From positions 310,001-374,000 of the forward strand of contig NZ_CP139247.1 in the NCBI RefSeq assembly GCF_034087045.1: a stretch of 64,000 bases of DNA, given 5' to 3'. Shown here piece after piece: positions 1 to 6,826 of this stretch. Source of the DNA: Chitinophaga sancti. GTDB taxonomy: Bacteria > Bacteroidota > Bacteroidia > Chitinophagales > Chitinophagaceae. Position numbers and translations under genes: made by a program. Under the pieces are notes generated by a model. The model was not told the DNA's origin and searched no databases. It worked only from the letters and a program-made list of their open reading frames with translations. Every line of letters starts with the position of its first letter. The stretch's first letter is position 1.

Positions 1-1348
1 CTGACTGTTTAAACCCTCCAAACGGCGCCAAAGGATCATGCTGCAAGCTATTCACCATCACTCTGCCTGCCACTATCTGCTCCGCCACCTTCCTCGCTCT
101 CTCTTCATTCGTACTACTCACATACGCTGCCAATCCATATGTCGTATCATTCGCCATCGCTATCGCCTCTTCCTCTGTTTTATATGTCAACACAGAAATC
201 ACCGGTCCAAATATTTCCTCCCTCGCTATCCGCATACCAGGCGTTACATTTGTAAACACTGTTGGCTTTACAAAGTTACCACCTTCCAATCCTTCCGGAT
301 GCCCTGTTCCACCAACTAATACCTCAGCACCCTGCTCCATACCCAATTGAATATAGGACTGTACCCGCTCATATTGCTTTACACTTACCATAGGCCCGAT
401 GGCAGTACCTGCATCTGTAGGATCACCCACCTTCACATTCGCCACCTCCTCTTTCAACAATGCCTTCACTTCATCCAAACGCGCCTCCGGCACCAACAAT
501 CTCGTACCCGCTATACATGCCTGTCCACTATTCATAAAACCGGCTGCCACCGCCATCGGAATTGCCTTTGAAAAATCAGCATCATCAAGTATGATATTGG
601 GAGATTTTCCTCCTAACTCCAACGTCACTCTCTTCATCGTATCTACTGCTCCTCTGGCGATCGTTTTTCCCACAGCTGTTGAACCAGTAAAAGAAATCTT
701 CGCCACATCCGTATGACGTGTCAACTCAGCACCTACTACATTCCCCAGGCCATTCACCACATTGTAAATCCCTGCCGGCAAACCGGCTTCATGAAATGCT
801 TCCAGCACTACCTGTGTCTGCAATGCACTCATTTCACTTGGTTTAATTACCACTGTACAACCAGCAGAAATCGCAGTAGCCAGCTTTCCACAAATGAAGT
901 TTGCATTTGCATTCCATGGTGTAATAATGCCTACCACTCCCAACGGCTCCATTCTCACCACTGATCGACCCACCTTTCTCTCAAATTCAAAATCAAATAA
1001 TACCTCCTGTGCATGCAGAAAAGCGGCCAGCGCCATCTCTGTACTTGCCTTTGCACGTGACACCGGCGCACCATATTCCTGGATAGTAGCAGCAGTCAGA
1101 TCATCAATACGCAAAGCAAGTGCATCGTGTAATTTTTGCAGGTATTTAATACGAATCTCCCTCGAAGAAATAGAAAACGTCTTAAATGCTTCCTTTGCAC
1201 TTGCTATCGCCAACTGTGTATCTGTTTCATCACCAAGTCTTACCTGACCAATGACCGAATTTGTAGCTGGATTAATCAGCTCAAACATTTCCTGTCCATG
1301 CGGGGTTACAAATGCCCCATTGATATAAATTTTATCTATCGTTTTCAT
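1..1348 (-). CDS. Aldehyde dehydrogenase family protein (3' end off window)
   Basis: NAD(P)-dependent oxidation of an aldehyde to its acid in the cytoplasm; the substrate cannot be told. Reading from the ATG at 1346-1348, the frame stays open to the left edge. It shows the ALDH family landmarks: a PWN motif in the substrate-binding region, FTGSTAVGKTI in the Rossmann fold, LELGGKSP with the general-base Glu, and NSGQACIAGTR with the catalytic Cys. It leaves the window at PFGGFKQS, a motif close to the usual C-terminus, so only a few tens of residues are missing. The gene has its own promoter region with a perfect -7 box 19 bp before the ATG. Its downstream neighbour lies outside the window. 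Confidence 0.93.
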   Translation of the reverse strand, partial: MKTIDKIYINGAFVTPHGQEMFELINPATNSVIGQVRLGDETDTQLAIASAKEAFKTFSISSREIRIKYLQKLHDALALRIDDLTAATIQEYGAPVSRAKASTEMALAAFLHAQEVLFDFEFERKVGRSVVRMEPLGVVGIITPWNANANFICGKLATAISAGCTVVIKPSEMSALQTQVVLEAFHEAGLPAGIYNVVNGLGNVVGAELTRHTDVAKISFTGSTAVGKTIARGAVDTMKRVTLELGGKSPNIILDDADFSKAIPMAVAAGFMNSGQACIAGTRLLVPEARLDEVKALLKEEVANVKVGDPTDAGTAIGPMVSVKQYERVQSYIQLGMEQGAEVLVGGTGHPEGLEGGNFVKPTVFTNVTPGMRIAREEIFGPVISVLTYKTEEEAIAMANDTTYGLAAYVSSTNEERARKVAEQIVAGRVMVNSLQHDPLAPFGGFKQS

Positions 1349-1357
1349 AATTGATAT

Positions 1358-1375
1358 TTTGATAGATCAAAGGTA
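1358..1375 (-). promoter_or_regulatory. Promoter of the aldehyde dehydrogenase with small palindrome
   Basis: On the minus strand TACCTTTG (1375-1368) matches the Bacteroidota -7 consensus TAnnTTTG perfectly. Overlapping it, TTTGAT-AG-ATCAAA (1358-1371) is a perfect 6+2+6 inverted repeat, placed where a repressor would cover the transcription start. That it is an operator is inference. Confidence 0.5.
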
Positions 1376-1500
1376 GGGAGAGAAGGGGTCACGCTGTTTT
1401 GTTCTAAAGCTCAAATTACTTTGTTATAAGGGTCAGGTTACATGGTACAATAAATTAAAGTTGCACTGCCAAAAAGGATAGGATAGGATTAACTTGCTTT

Positions 1501-1945
1501 AATGGATCAGCTTACATTTCTGCAAAGGATCTGCTTACCATTCTGCAAAAAATCAACTTACCTTCCTGCAAAGGATCGATTACCTTCCTGCAAAGGATCA
1601 GCTTACCTTCTGCAAAAAATCAACTTACCTTCCTGCAAAGGATCTGCTTACTTGCTGCAAAGAATCGATTACCTTCCTGCAAAGGATCAGCTTACCTTCT
1701 GCAAAAAATCAACTTACCTCCCTGCAAAGAATCTGCTTACCTTCCTGCAAAGAATCTGCTTACTTGCTGCAAAGAATCTGCTTACCTTCCTGCAAAGGAT
1801 CTGCTTACCTTCCTGCAAAGAATCTGCTTACCTTCCTGCAAAGAATCTGCTTACTTGCTGCAAAGAATCTGCTTACCTTCCTGCAAAGAATCGATTACCA
1901 TAGCTTTAATGGAATGATTACCCTGCTGCAAACAATCTGCTTACC
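1501..1945. repeat. Tandem array, about 20 units of 22-23 bp
   Basis: About twenty copies of a 22-23 bp unit built on TGCAAAGAATCTGCTTAC, followed by a variable four to five base tail. The variants recur in a higher-order pattern: a block of four different units (cores cgatta, cagctta, caactta, ctgctta) is repeated twice near 1575-1750. The last unit runs into the Crp-type gene and supplies its TAA stop at 1941-1943. The array fills nearly all of the roughly 590 bp between two genes. No CRISPR-like spacer structure is present, and the open frames through it are repeat translations. Confidence 0.9.
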
Positions 1946-2501
1946 CTACATTATCCTTTAATATCCGGTTCAAACTCCTTACACTAATCCCCATATACCC
2001 CGCCAGATCCTGCTTTGTAAAAGCAATCTGCTGCGCAGCCAGCATTTTCTGCAATTGAGGCAATAATTCTGCCATCGTATATAGTTGTTGCCTCGCCATC
2101 TTCACAGAAGAATTCGCTACCCTCGTAGCCAGCAACCGCATCACCAGGTTATTAAAAGCAGGAATAGTTTGTAAAAAATAATGAAACTGCCCGACTCCCA
2201 TCGCATACAGACTCACAGGCGTCACGGCATCTACGCTACAAACGGTTTTTGTACCACGAATCGCCTCCACCTCGCCCAGCATTTCACCTTCACCCAGGAA
2301 TTCAAGTATATACTCCTTGCCATTCTCTTCCGTAATCACGGGCTTCACCACGCCAGATCGGATGATATATACCTGCAGTATCTCCTGCTCCTGGAATATA
2401 AATCGTTGGCCGGCATCAAACTGTCTCATGGTAATTGCACCACCCGCTGCCGGCAGAATGTCATTGATTAATTGTAATAATGCGAGGTTTGTTTGGATCA
2501 T
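1941..2501 (-). CDS. Crp/Fnr family transcriptional regulator
   Basis: A 186-residue one-component regulator. The N-terminal half is a cyclic-nucleotide-binding jelly roll (FLGEGEMLGEVEAIRG resembles the phosphate-binding cassette). The C-terminus is a short helix-turn-helix (KQDLAGYMGISVRSLNRIL). The ligand is unknown; Bacteroidota members of this family often lack cAMP contacts. It is divergent from the NAD-dependent epimerase at 2572 with 70 bp between, and a perfect palindrome lies in that gap, so local control of both genes is likely (inference). The stop codon is contributed by the last unit of the 1501-1945 array. Confidence 0.9.
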   Translation of the reverse strand: MIQTNLALLQLINDILPAAGGAITMRQFDAGQRFIFQEQEILQVYIIRSGVVKPVITEENGKEYILEFLGEGEMLGEVEAIRGTKTVCSVDAVTPVSLYAMGVGQFHYFLQTIPAFNNLVMRLLATRVANSSVKMARQQLYTMAELLPQLQKMLAAQQIAFTKQDLAGYMGISVRSLNRILKDNVG

Positions 2502-2511
2502 ATTGTAAATT

Positions 2512-2525
2512 GGGACAAATGTCCC
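2512..2525. promoter_or_regulatory. Palindrome in the crp/epimerase divergent promoter
   Basis: GGGACA-AA-TGTCCC is a perfect 6+2+6 inverted repeat, 11 bp upstream of the Crp-type start and 47 bp upstream of the epimerase start. On the minus strand it contains GACATTTG, one base off the -7 consensus, with TTTG 18 bp upstream, so a bound protein would block the regulator's own promoter. It is probably the regulator's operator (inference). Confidence 0.55.
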
Positions 2526-2571
2526 GCGATTAATTTTTACCCAAAGTAAATTTACATCCTCAATTGATTAT

Positions 2572-3558
2572 ATGAAAATACTCATCACTGGCAGCACCGG
2601 ACATCTAGGCGAAGCATTGGTCAGAACCCTCTCTCCGCAAGGGCATGAGATCGTGGCCATCGATATACAGCCTTCCTCTTTCACCAACCAGGTTGGCAAT
2701 ATAGCCAATGCTACCTTTGTACAACGCTGTATGGAAGGCGTGGATATCGTACTCCATACTGCCACCCTGCATAAACCACATGTAGACACTCACTCCCGCC
2801 AGGAATTTATCGACACCAACATCACTGGTACCTTGCAACTGCTGGAAGCAGCGACTGCCAATAAGGTAAAAGCCTTCATCTTCACCAGTACCACCAGCGT
2901 ATTCGGCGACGCCCTGATTCCGCCTCCTGGTCAACCTGCGGCATGGATTACAGAAGATGTAATACCTCAACCCAAGAACATCTACGGCGTCACAAAAACT
3001 GCTGCCGAAGATCTTTGCCAGCTTTTTCACCGCAATCAAAAATTACCTGTTCTGATCCTGCGTACTTCCCGCTTCTTCCCGGAACAGGATGATAATAAAG
3101 GTATGCGCGATGCATTTGCAGATGATAATCTAAAAGCGCTCGAATACCTGTACCGCCGTGTAGATGTGGAAGATGTAGTATCCGCACATATCGCTGCAAT
3201 GCATAAAGCGCCAGAGATTGGTTTCGGGAAATACATTATCAGTGCAACGACGCCTTTTACAACAGCAGACCTTCCTGTATTAAGAGAGCATGCACCACAA
3301 ATAATAAAACAAATTTATCCGGAAGCTGCGAACATTTTCGCTCAGCACAACTGGCAATTCCTCCCGAAAATTGACAGGGTATATGTCAATGAAAAAGCAC
3401 GCAGAGAACTACACTGGCAGCCACAACACGACTTTGGTTCTTTATTACAAAAATTAAAACAAGGGCAATCTATAAAAAGTAAACTGGCAGATATGATTGG
3501 TGCTAAGGGCTATCATTCAGCATCATTCTCAGAAGGTCCTTACCCGGTAAATCATTAA
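2572..3558 (+). CDS. NAD-dependent epimerase/dehydratase family protein (extended SDR)
   Basis: A 328-residue extended short-chain dehydrogenase. It has the N-terminal nucleotide-binding motif TGSTGHLGEAL, the Tyr/Lys catalytic pair in YGVTKTAAED, and a C-terminal substrate-binding half. It should act in the cytoplasm on a nucleotide sugar or a related carbonyl compound; the substrate is not evident. It is transcribed divergently from the Crp/Fnr regulator at 1941-2501, the common regulator-plus-reductase arrangement of this window. The IS110 element lies about 90 bp past its stop. Confidence 0.9.
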   Translation: MKILITGSTGHLGEALVRTLSPQGHEIVAIDIQPSSFTNQVGNIANATFVQRCMEGVDIVLHTATLHKPHVDTHSRQEFIDTNITGTLQLLEAATANKVKAFIFTSTTSVFGDALIPPPGQPAAWITEDVIPQPKNIYGVTKTAAEDLCQLFHRNQKLPVLILRTSRFFPEQDDNKGMRDAFADDNLKALEYLYRRVDVEDVVSAHIAAMHKAPEIGFGKYIISATTPFTTADLPVLREHAPQIIKQIYPEAANIFAQHNWQFLPKIDRVYVNEKARRELHWQPQHDFGSLLQKLKQGQSIKSKLADMIGAKGYHSASFSEGPYPVNH

Positions 3559-3656
3559 ACCCGCCAATCACAAACCTCATTAAAGGGGGATGTATCATAA
3601 GTAACAGGAAGACCATGAGAATAGCATGAACGAAAATTATCTCCACCAGGTACCCG

Positions 3657-3711
3657 AATAAAACATTCATGAGAGAGGGAATTCACCAATGGGGAATGAA
3701 AACCATTTTCA
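3657..3711 (+). repeat. 55-bp repeat, copy 1, at the IS left end
   Basis: This stretch matches 6715-6769 at 50 of 55 positions. It ends with the small hairpin TGAAAA-CCA-TTTTCA. The segment accattttca (3702-3711) can also pair with tgaaaatggt near 3749-3758, giving a 10-bp stem upstream of the transposase. It could be part of the IS guide-RNA region, or a genomic repeat next to which the IS landed. Confidence 0.7.
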
Positions 3712-3781
3712 AAGAAAACCCTCATGAACCGAATTCACAAACGACTATGAAAATGGTGGTACCTTCGACAAAAGTACTACC

Positions 3782-5011
3782 ATGGAACAATCACATATCA
3801 GTTTTGAACAGGTTGTGAGTCGTGGCTGTGGCCTCGATGTTCACCAGGAGAATGTAGTAGCTACCATCAGGGGTGATAATTTGCAGGAACAAACCCGCAC
3901 TTTTAGCACCTTCACAAGTTCACTTAAGGACCTGGTAGCCTGGTTGGAAGAATCGGGCATTACACATGTCGCAATGGAGAGCACGGGTGTTTACTGGAAG
4001 CCTGTTTTTAATATACTAGAACCTCACTTTGAACTTATTTTGGTCAATGCCCGGCATATTAAATATGTGCCGGGTCATAAGACTGATCGTAATGACAGTG
4101 CCTGGATTGCAAAATTATTGCTAAGCGGGCTACTAAAAGGAAGTTTTATTCCACCCCAATACACTCGTGAATTACGGGAATTGTACCGATACAAACGTAA
4201 AGTAATAGGCCAACGCTCCAGTGAATATAACCGATTACAGAACATTTTAGAGACTGCCAATATCAAATTGAGCAGCGTTGTCAGTGATGTGTTCGGCATA
4301 AGCGGCTGGTCAATGATCTCTGCTATTATTGATGGAGAACAGGATCCCATGATATTGGCCAATCTGGCCAAAGGTAGGCTCAAAATCAAGAAGCAAGAAC
4401 TTATTCTTGCTTTAGAAGGTAATCTTAATGAGCATCACCGTTTTATGCTCAACCTGTCTAAAGCTGCTATCTTACAGCTAAATGAACTGCTTTGTCAGGT
4501 AGATAACCGTATTGATCAGTACTTAAGAAAATGGGAAGAAGAAGTAAAATTACTTCAGACTATTCCCGGAGTACAAAAACAAACAGCTACAGCCATCTTA
4601 GCCGAAATAGGTACAGATATGCATGCCTTCCCAAATCAGCATCATTTAGCCAGTTGGTGTGGCTTATGTCCGGGTAATAATGAAAGTGCCGGAAAAAAGA
4701 AAAGTGAACGTATCAATCATGGCAACAGTTCTCTTAAAACAGCACTGGTGGAGGCGGCCTGGGCCGCTGTACATACAAAGGAATCTTATCTGAAAAGAAG
4801 ATATTACTCTTTAAGTGTGCGAAGAGGTAAAAAACGTGCTCTTATCGCCATTGCACACAAAATCCTCATTGCCACTTATTTTATACTCAAAAATAGAGTG
4901 CCATATATGGAACCGGATAATCAGGAGTGGCTTAAAAAAAGAAAGCAGGCGCAGATAAATAATTATCTCAGGCGCCTGCGCGAGCTTGAGGCATTACCCC
5001 CATCTCAATAA
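3782..5011 (+). CDS. IS110 family transposase
   Basis: A 409-residue recombinase that moves the element without a DDE mechanism. The N-terminal RuvC-like DEDD domain is complete: Asp19 (GLDVHQE), Glu66 (AMESTG) and Asp102/Asp105 (KTDRNDSAW). The C-terminal Transposase_20 domain has the helix-hairpin-helix segment IPGVQKQTATAILAEIG and the GNSSLKTAL segment with the conserved nucleophile Ser. Length is normal for the family and the frame is intact, so the element may still be active. A stem-loop resembling a terminator follows at 5183. Confidence 0.97.
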   Translation: MEQSHISFEQVVSRGCGLDVHQENVVATIRGDNLQEQTRTFSTFTSSLKDLVAWLEESGITHVAMESTGVYWKPVFNILEPHFELILVNARHIKYVPGHKTDRNDSAWIAKLLLSGLLKGSFIPPQYTRELRELYRYKRKVIGQRSSEYNRLQNILETANIKLSSVVSDVFGISGWSMISAIIDGEQDPMILANLAKGRLKIKKQELILALEGNLNEHHRFMLNLSKAAILQLNELLCQVDNRIDQYLRKWEEEVKLLQTIPGVQKQTATAILAEIGTDMHAFPNQHHLASWCGLCPGNNESAGKKKSERINHGNSSLKTALVEAAWAAVHTKESYLKRRYYSLSVRRGKKRALIAIAHKILIATYFILKNRVPYMEPDNQEWLKKRKQAQINNYLRRLRELEALPPSQ

Positions 5012-5182
5012 GATTACTAAGTTACAAAAATCGACCTCTTATTGGTGCTTTTTAAGCCTGTAAAGAAAACTGATTTAAGACTCTAAGTACAAACGATTGT
5101 TGCTATAAGCACGAAATGAAAATTTTAAGCATATAGAGTCATATCAAAATTATGACACAGACTAACTATTTTCAATGAAAAA

Positions 5183-5216
5183 GGGTCGTCCCGAAGTTTT
5201 GAAACGACCCCTTTAT
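5183..5216 (+). terminator. Stem-loop downstream of the transposase
   Basis: GGGTCGT (5183-5189) pairs with ACGACCC (5204-5210) and is followed by ctttatt. It lies inside the proposed IS right end, so it could equally be part of an element-encoded structured RNA. Confidence 0.5.
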
Positions 5217-5297
5217 TCGGGTACCTAATGTAGATAGGTAGGCATTTTAAGCACTTTTGAAGAGGTTTATCCATTTCTGATCTCCTCTCTTCAATTA

Positions 5298-6146
5298 TTA
5301 TAACACATCTTTACTAATCACCGTCCAATCCTTATTCCCAAACCCTTTCTCTATCCACTCATCCATCACCTTCGCCACCACCGGTATCACATTCAGACTC
5401 GTTCCCGCACTCGCTGTCGCATCCATAAACAACCCCACATCTTTCCTCGCCATATTTAACTCCCATGATGGCTCATCATAAGGCGCTGACAACATCCGCT
5501 TCAACCTGGATGTTACAGACAATCCCGGATTCCAATCTCCTAATAAAGTCAGAATATCATCCCCATTTACACCCAATGCCTTACCCACTGAAAGCATATC
5601 TGTCAAACCTGCTGTCAAACATATTAAAAATGAATTCCCCACCAGTTTCATGGCAGCCGCCTTCCCAACTTCATTTCCAAAATTCACCAGCTTCCCCGTC
5701 ATCGGTGCTAACACTGGCTCCAACTTACTCAACACAGCAACATCACCAGACACCAGCATATAACCAGTACTTTCCAACGCATTGCCCGGTCCCATAAACA
5801 CAGGTGCATGTTGATAAGTAAACCCTTTCTCTTTCCATTCTTTTGTACGTGCCTTCGCACCCTCTACGGTAATGGTAGTATGATCTATAATCACAGCTCC
5901 CGGTTTTAATCCAGATTGCGCTGCTGCCAATACTTCATTCACCGCTGCATCATCTTTCACAACTATATGCACATAATCTGCACCTTTCACAGCATCAGAC
6001 ACATTCGTAAAAGCCTTTGCTCCAAAAGCCTCCATCGCAGTGGCTCTCGAAGTCGTTCTGTTCCATACCTGTACCTGCTCTCCCTTTTTAATTAAAGCCT
6101 TCGTGAAATTTGATCCTAAAAGGCCCATACCTAAGAATGCTCTCAT
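5298..6146 (-). CDS. NAD(P)-dependent beta-hydroxyacid dehydrogenase-like oxidoreductase
   Basis: A 282-residue member of the 3-hydroxyisobutyrate/6-phosphogluconate dehydrogenase superfamily. The N-terminal Rossmann fold begins immediately with FLGMGLLGSNF, then WNRTTSRA for the cofactor ribose. The segment VGKAAAMKLVGNSF carries the conserved catalytic Lys and substrate Asn, and a helical C-terminal domain follows. I chose the ATG at 6144-6146 because the fold starts there. The frame could begin at 6182, adding twelve residues without family support. It is a single gene, convergent with the IS. The substrate is unknown. Confidence 0.88.
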   Translation of the reverse strand: MRAFLGMGLLGSNFTKALIKKGEQVQVWNRTTSRATAMEAFGAKAFTNVSDAVKGADYVHIVVKDDAAVNEVLAAAQSGLKPGAVIIDHTTITVEGAKARTKEWKEKGFTYQHAPVFMGPGNALESTGYMLVSGDVAVLSKLEPVLAPMTGKLVNFGNEVGKAAAMKLVGNSFLICLTAGLTDMLSVGKALGVNGDDILTLLGDWNPGLSVTSRLKRMLSAPYDEPSWELNMARKDVGLFMDATASAGTSLNVIPVVAKVMDEWIEKGFGNKDWTVISKDVL

Positions 6147-6343
6147 AATTCCGTTATTTTTAATAAAGTTACGAATTTTCATCCTTTCGGTCCGGAACGA
6201 GAACGCCCATTGAAGGATAGGCTTTATCAGGAGACCCAGTATAAGCTAATACTAAAAACTTACGCTGTAAACCGTCCCCCCCAAGATACCCCTTCCCGTT
6301 AATCCTGATACATCCGCTCAATTATATTCCTATCTTAGCACCC

Positions 6344-6706
6344 ATGTTAAAGTTTAGTCTAAAGTATTTTTTGCTGGCCCTTGCTCTCTTTATTACCGAG
6401 GTATTAATAGCCCTATATGTACACGACTCCTTCATTCGCCCCTATGTAGGTGACTATCTCGTTGTTATCTTCATTTACTGCGTAGTAAGAAGCATCTACC
6501 AGGCGCCTGTAAAACGTGTTGCCCTGGGAGTATTACTCTTTTCTTACCTGATTGAGATCGGTCAATACTTCAATCTCGTAGGCATGCTGGGACTACAACA
6601 CAACAAAGCCGCCAGAATCATTATAGGCACCAGCTTTGCATGGAGTGACCTGGTTGCATATACTTTAGGCATTCTGACTGTGATACTCGTAGAGAAAAAA
6701 CGATAG
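6344..6706 (+). CDS. DUF2809 family membrane protein
   Basis: A 120-residue, very hydrophobic protein with about four membrane segments: residues 5-25, 38-52, 58-78 and 98-115. The core DYLVVIFIYC and the following VRS segment, with the late AWSDLVAYTLG motif, match the DUF2809 (VanZ-related) family of small inner-membrane proteins of unknown function. It is a single gene that converges on the chitinase gene. A hairpin at 6777-6806 serves the junction. Confidence 0.82.
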   Translation: MLKFSLKYFLLALALFITEVLIALYVHDSFIRPYVGDYLVVIFIYCVVRSIYQAPVKRVALGVLLFSYLIEIGQYFNLVGMLGLQHNKAARIIIGTSFAWSDLVAYTLGILTVILVEKKR

Positions 6707-6714
6707 CATCCCCC

Positions 6715-6769
6715 AATAAAACATTCATGAAAAAGGGCATTCACCAACGTGGAATGAAAACCATTTTCA
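6715..6769 (+). repeat. 55-bp repeat, copy 2
   Basis: This copy lies just after the DUF2809 gene and matches 3657-3711 with five mismatches over 55 bp. No transposase or inverted end accompanies it. It may be a stranded end of a lost IS copy or a small dispersed extragenic repeat. Confidence 0.7.
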
Positions 6770-6776
6770 GAAAAAA

Positions 6777-6806
6777 AAGCGCTTTCACCATACGGCAAAA
6801 GCGCTT
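6777..6806. terminator. Hairpin between DUF2809 and chitinase genes
   Basis: AAGCGCTTT (6777-6785) and AAAGCGCTT (6798-6806) form a 9-bp stem with a 12-base loop. It is A-rich on the left and is followed by ccgggtttt. It sits between convergent genes, so it could stop transcription from both sides. Confidence 0.65.
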
Positions 6807-6826
6807 CCGGGTTTTGTCAATTAAGA

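Larger units (their letters stand above)
3648..5226 (+). mobile_element. IS110-family insertion sequence (proposed limits)
   Basis: The element carries the single DEDD transposase at 3782-5011. Its proposed limits are a perfect 15-bp inverted pair: AGGTACCCGAATAAA at 3648-3662 and its reverse complement at 5212-5226. IS110 members proper usually lack terminal repeats, whereas IS1111-type members have subterminal ones, so the element may be closer to IS1111. I see no target duplication, as expected for this family. About 120 bp precede the transposase and about 200 bp follow it; either could hold the structured guide (bridge) RNA known for this family. Confidence 0.6.

Noticed and set aside
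1501..1945. CRISPR-like regular spacing
   Set aside because: There are no unique spacers between constant repeats; units abut one another and vary in place. No cas gene is in the window.
1502..1961. Long open frames across the 22-23 bp array that look like Leu/Ala/Lys/Cys repeat proteins
   Set aside because: They are translations of the tandem DNA repeat, occur in more than one frame, lack a start context and run into the opposite gene.
2605..3236. Antisense frames under the epimerase gene at 2572
   Set aside because: The plus-strand SDR is complete with all motifs; the minus-strand frames carry none.
5012..5297. A second gene in the IS110 element (passenger or orfB)
   Set aside because: No frame of useful length exists on either strand. 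The stretch holds a stem-loop and the right inverted end only.
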